A stretch of 64,000 bases of DNA from Candidatus Kouleothrix ribensis (lineage in GTDB: Bacteria > Chloroflexota > Chloroflexia > Chloroflexales > Roseiflexaceae). The notes below the pieces were generated by a model. That model was given only the letters and a program-made list of their open reading frames with translations, made no database searches and was not told the DNA's origin. This document shows positions 8,863 to 16,898 of this stretch, in pieces. The number at the start of each line of letters is the position of its first letter. Position 1 is the stretch's first letter. Made by a program: the position numbers and the translations under genes. The stretch covers positions 558,001 through 622,000 of the forward strand of contig JADKGW010000001.1 in NCBI GenBank assembly GCA_016722075.1, read 5' to 3'.

Positions 8863-9627
8863 ATGCATGTAATGTGCGAGCTTTCCATGAAAGAAACAGG
8901 CGCCATGCTTCAGCTTGACGAAAAAGCGGCTCGGATGCTAGATATCTATACCCATAAACGATTTTGTAGCCTACGCGCCAGCCAGCGGCTGCGATTTCAA
9001 TTGATCTGGTGGGTGATCGTTCGCAAGATCATGCGGAACCTCAAGCGTACGTTTGATCTGCTGGTCGCGCTCTGCTTGTTGCTACTCGCTGCCCCGCTTA
9101 TGCTCCTTACCGCGCTTGCAATCAGAATTGACTCGCCTGGACCAATTTTGTTTCGCCAGACGCGGGTCGGCCGCTGGGGTGAACCCTTTCCATGCTACAA
9201 GTTTCGCTCGATGTATATCGATGCCGAGCAGCGCCTGCACGATTTGATGGCGCTCAATGAAGCCGACGGTCCGGTATTTAAGATGAAAAACGATCCGCGC
9301 GTGACGCGGATTGGCCGGGTCATCCGCAAGCTTAGTATCGACGAGCTGCCCCAGCTGTTCAATGTGCTTAAAGGCGACATGAGCCTGGTTGGCCCGCGCC
9401 CAGCACTGCCGCGTGAGGTGTCGTTGTACGAGTACGATCAGATTCAGCGCCTGCACGTTGTGCCCGGCATCACCGGGCTCCAGCAGGTGTCGGGGCGTAG
9501 CAATGTTGATTTCAAGCGCTGGATCGAACTCGATCTGCAGTATATCTCCGAGCAGAGTTTGTGGAAGGATATCGAAATCCTGATCAAGACGATCCCGGCT
9601 GTGCTGGCTAGCCGCGGAGCATACTAA
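8863..9627 (+). CDS. Polyprenyl-phosphate sugar-1-phosphate transferase (priming enzyme)
   Basis: A 254-aa bacterial sugar transferase that starts repeat-unit synthesis by moving a sugar-1-phosphate from a nucleotide sugar to undecaprenyl phosphate. A hydrophobic helix (FDLLVALCLLLLAAPLML) is followed by the cytosolic catalytic domain: FRQTRVGRWGEPF, YKFRSMYIDAE, RVTRIGRVIRKLSIDELPQ, LKGDMSLVGPRPALP and VVPGITGLQQVSGR. All catalytic landmarks are intact. Only one hydrophobic region is present, so it is the short WcaJ-C/PglC-like form. Starts at 8863, 8887 or 8905 are all possible; none has a strong ribosome site. Confidence 0.92.
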   Translation: MHVMCELSMKETGAMLQLDEKAARMLDIYTHKRFCSLRASQRLRFQLIWWVIVRKIMRNLKRTFDLLVALCLLLLAAPLMLLTALAIRIDSPGPILFRQTRVGRWGEPFPCYKFRSMYIDAEQRLHDLMALNEADGPVFKMKNDPRVTRIGRVIRKLSIDELPQLFNVLKGDMSLVGPRPALPREVSLYEYDQIQRLHVVPGITGLQQVSGRSNVDFKRWIELDLQYISEQSLWKDIEILIKTIPAVLASRGAY

Positions 9628-9696
9628 GTGCCCGTAAAATGCGGTTCGTGCTGTCCTCGTCGTCTCAGCTATCGTCGCAGAAAGTGACATCGCACG

Positions 9697-10839
9697 ATGC
9701 GCAAGCTTCTGATTATCCTCGGTGTACCAATCGATGATCTTGACATGTCGCAGGCGCTGATGCGCCTGGAGCAGTTCATCGCGCTCGGCCGATCAACCGG
9801 CAAGAGCCACCAGGTTGCCACGATCAATGCTGATTTTGTTGTCAACTCACTGAACGATTCCGAACTACGGCGCATTTTACAAGAGTCGGACATGGCGACG
9901 GCCGATGGTATGCCACTGGTGCTAGGCGCACGGTTACTAGGCGTGCCGCTGGCCGATCGGGTGACCGGCGCCGACCTTGTGCCGGCTCTGGCCGAGCGGG
10001 CCGCACAAAAAGGCTACTCAATTTTTTTACTTGGTGCCCGGCCAGGCGTTGGTATACGTGCCGCCGAGATCTTGCAAGAGCGTTACCCCGGCCTCACGAT
10101 CGCTGGCGTTATTGCGCCACCCAATGTTCCAATCCAGGCCATGGATCGATCGATTCTTGATCAGATTAAGGCGGCCAAACCTGATATTCTATTGGTCGCT
10201 TTTGGGAACCCGAAGCAAGAGAAATGGATTCGGATGTACGCTGATACTCTGGCAGTTCCAGTGTGTATTGGCGTCGGCGGCACCTTCGACATGATCGCTG
10301 GTATTACTAAGCGGGCGCCTGGTTGGATGCAGCGCGCCGGTCTCGAGTGGCTCTATCGCCTGATCCAAGAGCCACACCGCCTGTGGCGGCGCTATGTACA
10401 CGATCTATTGTATTTTGGCTATTTCTTTCTACGGCAGTGGTGGGCGATGCGTCAAGGCGCACTTCCTGCACCACTGCTGCCTATCTCAGAAACTGTGATT
10501 GTCGATAAGACGGTCATCCTCAATATTGAGGGCCGGATGGACATCGATACCTATTCGCTGGTTATCGAGCGTGCCGACAAGGCCCTGCAGATGAGCCCGT
10601 GCGTAGTTGTAAATCTTGCAAGGGCAACCTTTCTCGATAGCACAGCGATGGGGGCGCTTGTGGCACTGGCCAACCGTGCGCGCGCGGCCGGCGGTTCACT
10701 GCGTCTGGCGGCAGTCCCGCCCGTGATTGCGCGTACACTGGCGCTGGTTCGGCTCGATCAATTCTTCGAGATATTTACCGATGTCGAAACAGCGTTGGAT
10801 GGGACCGTCTCGCTGATTCCTATGCCGCAATCGGTATAG
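9697..10839 (+). CDS. GT26 (WecG/TagA/CpsF) glycosyltransferase fused to a STAS domain
   Basis: A 380-aa two-domain protein. Residues about 8-240 are a complete GT26 enzyme with INADF, TADGMPLVL (Asp70), FGNPKQEKW (169-177) and IGVGGTFD. GT26 enzymes add ManNAc or a similar sugar to undecaprenyl-PP-GlcNAc-type acceptors. After a short linker, residues about 265-375 form a STAS domain (anti-sigma-factor-antagonist fold) with FLDSTAMGALVAL (Asp314, Ser315, Thr316), the phosphorylation loop of SpoIIAA/RsbV proteins. Four genes downstream lie the matching phosphatase and kinase. The fusion is one uninterrupted frame and is the main oddity of the island. Regulation of the transferase by phosphorylation of its STAS domain is an inference. 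Confidence 0.93.
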   Translation: MRKLLIILGVPIDDLDMSQALMRLEQFIALGRSTGKSHQVATINADFVVNSLNDSELRRILQESDMATADGMPLVLGARLLGVPLADRVTGADLVPALAERAAQKGYSIFLLGARPGVGIRAAEILQERYPGLTIAGVIAPPNVPIQAMDRSILDQIKAAKPDILLVAFGNPKQEKWIRMYADTLAVPVCIGVGGTFDMIAGITKRAPGWMQRAGLEWLYRLIQEPHRLWRRYVHDLLYFGYFFLRQWWAMRQGALPAPLLPISETVIVDKTVILNIEGRMDIDTYSLVIERADKALQMSPCVVVNLARATFLDSTAMGALVALANRARAAGGSLRLAAVPPVIARTLALVRLDQFFEIFTDVETALDGTVSLIPMPQSV

Positions 10840-10853
10840 ACAATTAGGGCATC

Positions 10854-12578
10854 ATGCAAGTCTTGCTCGTAGCTACCAATGAACAGCCCAAATTGTGGCC
10901 GCTAACCAGCTCGCTGGCGGCACCGCTTCTGCCTGTGGCCAACCGGCCGGTTATGGCTATTGCGGTCGAGATTCTTGCTCGCGCCGGCTATAAGCAGCTG
11001 CTGGCGAGTCTCTATCAGCGCGGCGGAAGCATTGCCGCCTACTTTGGTGCAGGCCGGCGCTGGGGTGTGCAGATCGACTATATTACACAGCGTGAGCCAT
11101 GGGGGAGTGCTGGCACGCTGCGCTGGGCTGCCAGCCTGATACATGAGGCAGTTCTGGTGTGGCCAGCCGATATGCTTCTTGATCTAGATGTAGCTGATGC
11201 ACTGGCGTTTCACCAGGCGAGCGGATCCGCGCTAACATTGATTGCAGCGCGTGATCGGGATTGCCAGATCCCCAAGCCGCTGCTGGTCGATCCGGATGGC
11301 CGCGCCCTGCTGCCTGGCTCAGCGCCGCTCGATCGGCGTGCTACTGAGTTTACCGGGGCGTTTATCTGTGAACCACATCTGATCCAGCATATTCCGGCGC
11401 GAACCGTTTACGACACATATCACCAGTTAGTGCCTGCCGTGCTGGCAGCTGGTGAAGCGGTGTATGTGTACGAAACCCATGCATACTGGAACCCGCTCAC
11501 TACCTTCTCTGAATATCAGGAAGCGCAACGGGTGTTCTTGTATAGCGCATATCAGGGTAGCGCTGCTGCGCAGGCTGGCGTGGCGCCGCCGCAGATGCGC
11601 TATGCCTCGATCGAGGGTCAGCAGATCGCCCCAGGTATTTGGGTTGCGGCGAATAGCGTCATCCATCCAAACGCACGCCTTGCGCCGCCACTCTGTATTG
11701 GCGAGGGTTGCCGGATCGGCTATGGTGCCGAGCTTGGGCCAGAGGTAGTGATTGGCTCAAGTGTGGTAGTTGACGATGAAGCAACAGTGCAGCATAGTAC
11801 CATATTACGGCGCACATATGTTGGGAAACTCGTCAATGTCGCTGGGCGCATCGTGCATCACTCTTCAATAACCGACATCACCACCTCTGAAAGCACCGAT
11901 GTTGTCGATAGCTTCTTGTTATCAGAGGTTGGGCCATCGATTGTCAATAAGCATCGTTTAATACGCGCTACCCAGGTGCTGATAGCGGGGATAGCATTGC
12001 TATTGCTGCTGCCAGTGTTGTTGATGCTGAGCCTGGCGGTTTGTATATTTGCAGGCAGGCGGGTATTGAGGCGGGTGCCGCGTATGGGCGTGCGGGCTGC
12101 TGATCTCGGGCGCGGCGTCGGGCCGAAAAGGTTCAAGACGCTCGTGTTCGGTACGCAGAAGCCCGATGGCACGGCGCATGTGTGCGGGCGCTGGATGCAG
12201 CGTTGGGAGCTAGAGCGCCTGCCTGAGCTATGGAACGTTATCACCGGCGATCTCGCGCTGGTTGGTGTGCGCCCAATGTCGCCAGTCGAGGTCGCCAGCC
12301 TTCAAGAAGCCTGGGAGCAAAAGCGCAATGAGTACCCAGCCGGCTTCACCGGGCTTTGGTATGTACACGGCACGCATTCGCACGGCCTGGAAGCGTCCTT
12401 ACTGGAGGCGTCCTTAATTGATGATGCGTACTACACAGCCACACGCAGTTGGCAGGGCGACCTCGTATTGATCTGCCGGACGCCGCAGGCATGGTGGCGC
12501 CGCAGGCGCCTGCAATCGGCACGGCCACCTGTGACGCAAGAGTATTTCAGCCAGGTTGATGAAATGAGTGGCACATAA
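10854..12578 (+). CDS. Nucleotidyltransferase-like / left-handed beta-helix / sugar-transferase-like fusion, probably degenerate
   Basis: A 574-aa three-part protein. Residues 1-235 align with sugar-phosphate nucleotidyltransferases (PLLPVANRPV, EPWGSAGTLRWA, VWPADML), but the catalytic GGxGTRL loop is replaced by VATNEQPKLW. Residues about 260-345 are hexapeptide repeats of a left-handed beta-helix. A membrane helix (about 373-395) leads to a C-terminal sugar-transferase-like domain: RFKTL, ELERLPELWNVITGD, LVGVRP and GFTGLWYV. This last part lacks the DAE and ND-RVTRIGR catalytic stretch seen in the priming enzyme two genes upstream, and LDELPQ has become LERLPE. Both enzymatic ends therefore look inactive, suggesting a scaffold or regulatory role. 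14 bases after the GT26-STAS gene. Confidence 0.8.
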   Translation: MQVLLVATNEQPKLWPLTSSLAAPLLPVANRPVMAIAVEILARAGYKQLLASLYQRGGSIAAYFGAGRRWGVQIDYITQREPWGSAGTLRWAASLIHEAVLVWPADMLLDLDVADALAFHQASGSALTLIAARDRDCQIPKPLLVDPDGRALLPGSAPLDRRATEFTGAFICEPHLIQHIPARTVYDTYHQLVPAVLAAGEAVYVYETHAYWNPLTTFSEYQEAQRVFLYSAYQGSAAAQAGVAPPQMRYASIEGQQIAPGIWVAANSVIHPNARLAPPLCIGEGCRIGYGAELGPEVVIGSSVVVDDEATVQHSTILRRTYVGKLVNVAGRIVHHSSITDITTSESTDVVDSFLLSEVGPSIVNKHRLIRATQVLIAGIALLLLLPVLLMLSLAVCIFAGRRVLRRVPRMGVRAADLGRGVGPKRFKTLVFGTQKPDGTAHVCGRWMQRWELERLPELWNVITGDLALVGVRPMSPVEVASLQEAWEQKRNEYPAGFTGLWYVHGTHSHGLEASLLEASLIDDAYYTATRSWQGDLVLICRTPQAWWRRRRLQSARPPVTQEYFSQVDEMSGT

Positions 12579-12662
12579 CAGGATCCTTCGGGGTAGTGTG
12601 GCTGCCCCATGTCGACCAAACGTATGTCATTATCTGAATTTGGCATAAGGAGCACATCGATT

Positions 12663-13001
12663 ATGGAGTTGCGATCATATGCCTTTGGCGATGTTCATGT
12701 ACTGCGGTTAACCGGGCGCTTTGATAATTATGTGGCCCCGGCTGTGGGGGACTGGCTGGAAAAACATATCTCGCCAACCCGATCACGGTTGGTGGTGAAT
12801 ATGGCGGATGTGCATTTTGTCGATTCAACGGCACTTGCCATACTCGTTCAGGGTTTTAATCGCTGCCGAAAGTATGCTGGCGATTTGTATCTCTGTAACC
12901 TTCAACAGCAGGTATACATGATTTTCGAGCTTACTCGGCTCGATAAGGCATTTCATATTTTTGTCGATGAAGCGCATGCAGTTAGCTCTTTCACAGGGTA
13001 A
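12663..13001 (+). CDS. STAS-domain anti-sigma-factor antagonist (RsbV/SpoIIAA-like)
   Basis: A 112-aa single-domain STAS protein. AAGGAG at 12647-12652 fixes the start at the ATG at 12663 rather than the upstream ATG at 12609. The phosphorylation loop reads FVDSTALAIL (Asp54, Ser55, Thr56), the same DSTA form as in the GT26-STAS protein and different from the usual DSSG. In partner switching, the unphosphorylated STAS protein binds the RsbW-type kinase; phosphorylation by that kinase releases it, and the SpoIIE/RsbU phosphatase resets it. Both enzymes are the next two genes, 2 bases and then -4 bases apart. Confidence 0.9.
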   Translation: MELRSYAFGDVHVLRLTGRFDNYVAPAVGDWLEKHISPTRSRLVVNMADVHFVDSTALAILVQGFNRCRKYAGDLYLCNLQQQVYMIFELTRLDKAFHIFVDEAHAVSSFTG

Positions 13002-13003
13002 GC

Positions 13004-14524
13004 ATGTTAACCAGTGTTCTAGCGACTCAACGCGCACATTTCGCTGCGATTGCGAAGTCGTGGCTAACTAGTGGCGCATCTGCATTTGGGGTATGGAGCA
13101 ATGGCGCCGCGCTGGCCTCGTGGCCCGATCAACGCTTGCTTGATCGGCCCAGCCTGGCTGTGCCGATCGCTGTCGCCGAGCGCGTGGTCGGCGAGTTACG
13201 GCTCGTTGGACTTGACGACATGCCGTCGCATGTGCGCCTGACTTCGGAGGCCGGCTTAGTGGCGCGCCTCGTCGAGATCGAGGAAGAGCTGCATGCGATG
13301 ACGGCCGAGCTTGTCGATAGCCAGGATCGCTTACTCGCAGTATATCAATTGGCACGCTCGCTGCGCTACTATACGACGATTGGCGATACATTGCGTGGCT
13401 TGCTGTTCGAAACAATGCGGTTGGTAAAAACGCGCGGCGGTTTTGTGGTTTTCGAGAACGAGCCAGGCGAACCGACCCTTATGCAATATCCGGCGGGCTA
13501 TAGCAACGATGCGGTGTTGTGGGCGCTCTACCGGCAGATGCAGGCGCGTGATTGTGAGCTGTTGCTGACCAGTGAGCATCTGTTTGAGCACTACGGCGTG
13601 ACCGCCGAAAATCTGTGCGTTATTCCAATGCGTGTGCGGGGTGTCTGTATTGCAGGCCTTGGCCTATTCAACAAACCGAATGGCTTTTCAAGCCCGGATG
13701 TCAAGCTGGCCTGTGCGATTATCGATCAGGCTTGCGTCCAGATCGAGCAGGTCTTGCTACATAACGAGACCCAGGAGCAGCATCGTGTTCAGAGTGAGCT
13801 TGCCCTGGCGCGGCGTGTACAGCTACGCCTGTTGCCGCAACAGTTGCCGATGGTTACTGGGCTCGACATTGCAGCGCGCGCACGCCCGGCCCGCCAGATC
13901 GGCGGCGACTTCTATGATTTCATCTGCCAACCACAGCGGCCGCTCTTCTTTACTGTGGGTGATGTGAGTGGAAAGGCGCTTTCGGCCGCATTGCTGATGG
14001 CCATGACCAAAACGGCGATTCATAGTAAAGCCGGTTACATGCCGAACCCGGCGCCCGACTTGGTGATGCGCAACTCGAATGAGGATCTGTTCGAGGACTT
14101 CATGCAGGTTGGTATGTTCGCAACCGCATTTGTCGGCCAGTACGAGGCCCAGAGTCGCCAGATTATCTACGCCAACGCCGGGCACTCGCCGGTGATCTAT
14201 TGCCCGGTGGGCGGCGCACCGCGACTACTGGAGGCCGATAGCCCACCGCTAGGCGTCCTGAGAGTCAGCTCGTGCAAGAATCATACAGTTCGCCTGCACG
14301 ATGGTGATGTGTTGGTAGTTGCGACTGATGGGTTTAACGAAGCGTGTAACCCAAGCGAAGAAATGTTTGGCTATGAGCGCTTGCTCGATCTCGTAGCTAT
14401 GGCGGCGGCAATGCCTGCAGATGCGATTGCCGATACACTATTTGCGGCGGTCGATGAGTTTGGAGTTGGCCGCCCGCAAGACGATGATCAGACGCTGGTG
14501 GTAATAAAAGGAGCAGCAGCGTGA
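13004..14524 (+). CDS. GAF-SpoIIE (PP2C-type) serine phosphatase, RsbU/RsbP-like
   Basis: A 506-aa phosphatase with, in order, a coiled-coil segment (about 82-112), a GAF-like sensor domain (about 113-255), a second helix and a PP2C_SIG/SpoIIE domain (about 285-503). Metal-binding aspartates are visible in RQIGGDFYDF (Asp302), FTVGDVSGKA (Asp320), VVATDGFNEA and PQDDDQTL. It should dephosphorylate phospho-STAS proteins, here probably the adjacent STAS protein and perhaps the STAS domain on the glycosyltransferase, in response to a signal sensed by the GAF domain. Its TGA overlaps the GTG start of the next gene (GTGA). Confidence 0.92.
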   Translation: MLTSVLATQRAHFAAIAKSWLTSGASAFGVWSNGAALASWPDQRLLDRPSLAVPIAVAERVVGELRLVGLDDMPSHVRLTSEAGLVARLVEIEEELHAMTAELVDSQDRLLAVYQLARSLRYYTTIGDTLRGLLFETMRLVKTRGGFVVFENEPGEPTLMQYPAGYSNDAVLWALYRQMQARDCELLLTSEHLFEHYGVTAENLCVIPMRVRGVCIAGLGLFNKPNGFSSPDVKLACAIIDQACVQIEQVLLHNETQEQHRVQSELALARRVQLRLLPQQLPMVTGLDIAARARPARQIGGDFYDFICQPQRPLFFTVGDVSGKALSAALLMAMTKTAIHSKAGYMPNPAPDLVMRNSNEDLFEDFMQVGMFATAFVGQYEAQSRQIIYANAGHSPVIYCPVGGAPRLLEADSPPLGVLRVSSCKNHTVRLHDGDVLVVATDGFNEACNPSEEMFGYERLLDLVAMAAAMPADAIADTLFAAVDEFGVGRPQDDDQTLVVIKGAAA

Positions 14525-14967
14525 TCGCTACCTATCCAGAAATTACCCGGATCGATCTGCCTGCAACTACTAAACATCTGAGTATTCTAAGTGCATGTAT
14601 TGCGGAAGTTATTGCGCGTATTGATGGCTTGCGCGAGCATGCGCATCTTACGTACGCCGTTCAACTGGCCGCACACGAGGCGTGTGCGAATATTATCGAA
14701 CATGCCTATGCTGGCATGAGCAATCAGCGGGTCGAGATTATGATCACAATCGATGATCGGCCATTGCGCGTGATTATTGATATGTATGACAGTGGTCAAT
14801 CATTTGATCTTGCTCACACACCTGCACCCAGCCTCGATCAGCCACAGATGCGCGGCTATGGGCTACATATCCTGCGGAGCCTGATGGACGAAGTTGCCTA
14901 TCATCCGGCCAAAGGCAAGAATCACTGGCACCTTGTCAAGCATCTAATCCAGAATGGTGAAACATGA
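14521..14967 (+). CDS. RsbW/SpoIIAB-like anti-sigma factor serine kinase (HATPase_c_2)
   Basis: A 148-aa GHKL ATPase. The N box is AAHEACANIIEHAY (Glu53, Asn57), the G1 box DMYDSGQSF (Asp90) and the G2 region RGYGLHILRSL (111-121). These proteins phosphorylate a Ser/Thr on STAS partners and, when free, bind a sigma factor or another target. No sigma factor gene lies in the window, so the output may not be transcription. GTG start overlapping the phosphatase stop, and the next receiver gene starts inside its own stop (ATGA), so phosphatase, kinase and receiver are translationally coupled. Confidence 0.9.
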   Translation: MIATYPEITRIDLPATTKHLSILSACIAEVIARIDGLREHAHLTYAVQLAAHEACANIIEHAYAGMSNQRVEIMITIDDRPLRVIIDMYDSGQSFDLAHTPAPSLDQPQMRGYGLHILRSLMDEVAYHPAKGKNHWHLVKHLIQNGET

Positions 14968-15452
14968 GTATTGCCAATATCCTAATCGTTGATGATCACA
15001 CCACCAGTCAGCGATTGATGAGCTTCATCCTCCAGCAGCACGGTTATACGCCGACAATGGCAATGAATGGGCGAGCGGCACTCGATCGCCTGGAGGAGCA
15101 GCCGTTTGATCTGGTGATCACCGACCTGAATATGCCCGAGATCGGTGGCCTGGATCTTTTGCGTATCATGCGCCTCGACGCGCGTTTTCGCGATATTCCC
15201 GTGATCATTCTAACTGGGAGTGTGCGCGACCAGGATCAAATTCGCGCGCAAGAGGCCGGGGCAATCGCGTTCCTCACCAAGCCAGTTGGCTCAGATGAAG
15301 TGATCGCGACGGTAGGGCAGCTGCTTGCGGCATATCATGCCGACGATCCACCGCCGGCCGATGTGCTGGTTGGGGGTGCGCCTGAGGTGCTTGAGCCATC
15401 AGCACTCAAGATGTTAGGGCTTCGGCTGAAGAAGAAGATCCACGTGATCTAG
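14964..15452 (+). CDS. Single-domain response regulator receiver
   Basis: A 162-aa receiver domain with acidic pocket VDDH (Asp10, Asp11), phospho-acceptor Asp54 in ITDLNMP, TGS (switch Ser/Thr) and FLTKPVG lysine, then a roughly 35-residue proline-rich tail with no recognised output domain. It likely shuttles phosphate or binds a partner, tying a two-component input to the partner-switching proteins encoded just before it. Last gene of the plus-strand operon; its 3' end overlaps the convergent lipoprotein gene by 39 bases. Confidence 0.9.
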   Translation: MSIANILIVDDHTTSQRLMSFILQQHGYTPTMAMNGRAALDRLEEQPFDLVITDLNMPEIGGLDLLRIMRLDARFRDIPVIILTGSVRDQDQIRAQEAGAIAFLTKPVGSDEVIATVGQLLAAYHADDPPPADVLVGGAPEVLEPSALKMLGLRLKKKIHVI

Positions 15453-16256
15453 GTAGAATGGCTCGACGAAGAGATCATCATTCTTTACATAAATCCCGGT
15501 AATATATTGATAGGTTGGCTCGAACTGCAGGCTATCGAGCCAGACGACCACCTCGACCCATGTGTTGGGCGGAATGCTCCGATTGATCCCTAGATCGTAG
15601 AGCCGGGTTTCAGAAAACAAGGGCGCGTCGGGGGTGATCGTGGCATTGATTTGCACTGATGTGTCGGCAGCCACCCAGTAGGGATACGTATTGCTGCCGA
15701 CAATCGCCACGGCTAAATCACTTGCTGCAATCATGTGGTCGCCCCCGCTAATCCAGAAACGCACACCCAAGACGCGATCAGATCGATATGTCTCGCGCGA
15801 TCCTTGGCGTACGGTCAAGAAAAGTTTGCCAAATCCTTTGGTTGGCCTGGCCATGAGTGCAACCTGGCCTTGCTGTGTAGTTACCTTGCTGGCCGGGTCA
15901 TAGCGGACATTGCTGCTTTTTTCCAGGCTCCAGTTTGGGTTGAGCTTCTCGTCGTACAGCGATACCACTTCGATTGCTACGGGTGTGGGTGTTGTGGCCG
16001 TGTTGGTGGGCTGCGACACAACACTGGGCTGCGGCGTGGTGCTGTGGGTAGGCGTCACACGAACAGTTGGAGTAGGCGTGCGCGGTTCGCTGAAGAATGG
16101 TGCGATCGAAGGGGTCGGTTGTGGCGACGCGCTACCCGAGGTTACCTGCCCATTTGTGCCGCAACTGCTGAGCACGAGGCCGATCAGCAGCCCAAGCGCA
16201 CAACGTCGGCAATAGGATGGTATATTCACGTAAGCCTTCACTACGTCGATGGCCAT
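15414..16256 (-). CDS. Lipoprotein of unknown function with Thr/Pro linker and beta-sandwich-like domain
   Basis: A 280-aa exported protein. A signal with lipobox LVLSSC anchors it at the membrane. A long Pro/Thr/Ser linker (about residues 40-95) spaces a C-terminal domain of about 180 residues. That domain has alternating beta-strand patterns and several aromatic residues (WVAADTSVQI, WVEVVVWLDSL, YVKNDD), resembling carbohydrate-binding or concanavalin-like sandwiches, but I do not recognise a named family. A GTG at 16229 preceded by GAAGG is an alternative start giving a shorter signal peptide. It lies 93 bases after the acetyltransferase gene at the end of the right-hand polysaccharide operon. 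Confidence 0.75.
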   Translation of the reverse strand: MAIDVVKAYVNIPSYCRRCALGLLIGLVLSSCGTNGQVTSGSASPQPTPSIAPFFSEPRTPTPTVRVTPTHSTTPQPSVVSQPTNTATTPTPVAIEVVSLYDEKLNPNWSLEKSSNVRYDPASKVTTQQGQVALMARPTKGFGKLFLTVRQGSRETYRSDRVLGVRFWISGGDHMIAASDLAVAIVGSNTYPYWVAADTSVQINATITPDAPLFSETRLYDLGINRSIPPNTWVEVVVWLDSLQFEPTYQYITGIYVKNDDLFVEPFYLDHVDLLLQPKP

Positions 16257-16349
16257 CTACCATCGACCAATTGGCATGCTAACCTGAACTGACCGGCGCA
16301 TGAGTATCGAGCGACATGGTCGTACGCACCTATTATGATCTATATTGGG

Positions 16350-16898
16350 CTAAACCGCCAGCGTTGTAGCACTACGGGCAATCTTTGCGGGGATGCCCAC
16401 GGCCGTCACGTTTTCGGGCAGATCGTTGATGACCACCGCATTCGCTCCGATGATCGCGCCGTTCCCGATAGTTATGCCGCCCAGTACGCGTGCGCCCGCG
16501 CCGATAAAAACGTCATCCCCGATGGTTGGGAAGCTCCACTCGTTCCGCATGCCGATCGTCACGGCAGCGATAATACTGCAATTTACGCCAATCCGCTTCG
16601 GTGCAATCACGGTGCCGACCGGATGCGCGATATACAGGCCGCCGCCAATCTCGGCGCCAACCACGATCTCGAGGCCATAGCGGCTAAAGATCTGCCGCTG
16701 AATAAGCCCTGGTAAGAATGGCACGCGCTTGTGCTTAAGCCACGAACCTAGCCGAAACCAGGCGATTGCGCGCAGCGCCATGTTCTGGTAGAGCAGCCGC
16801 ACGAGATCGGGCGTGGTCAGCTGCTCGGGGGAGGTGATGCTACGGCCCAGGTGATGGATCGCCCAGCGGTAGGCGTCGCGCCGAAAGATCTCGAGCAT
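16350..16898 (-). CDS. Serine-acetyltransferase-like hexapeptide acyltransferase
   Basis: A 182-aa left-handed beta-helix acyltransferase. A helical N-terminal region is followed by hexapeptide turns (IAHPVGTVIAPKRIG, VTIGMRN, FIGAGARVLGGITIGN, IGANAVVINDLP) and the AVGIPAKI end motif. Fold and layout are those of CysE/SAT-type enzymes, but in a polysaccharide operon, right after a GT2 (stop and start adjoin as TAAATG), it more likely acetylates a sugar hydroxyl or amine using acetyl-CoA. The catalytic His of the IAHPVGTV turn is present. Confidence 0.85.
   Translation of the reverse strand: MLEIFRRDAYRWAIHHLGRSITSPEQLTTPDLVRLLYQNMALRAIAWFRLGSWLKHKRVPFLPGLIQRQIFSRYGLEIVVGAEIGGGLYIAHPVGTVIAPKRIGVNCSIIAAVTIGMRNEWSFPTIGDDVFIGAGARVLGGITIGNGAIIGANAVVINDLPENVTAVGIPAKIARSATTLAV

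Noticed and set aside
12609..12662. Earlier start (12609) for the free STAS protein
   Set aside because: AAGGAG at 12647-12652 is well spaced for the ATG at 12663, and the extra 18 residues do not fit the STAS fold.
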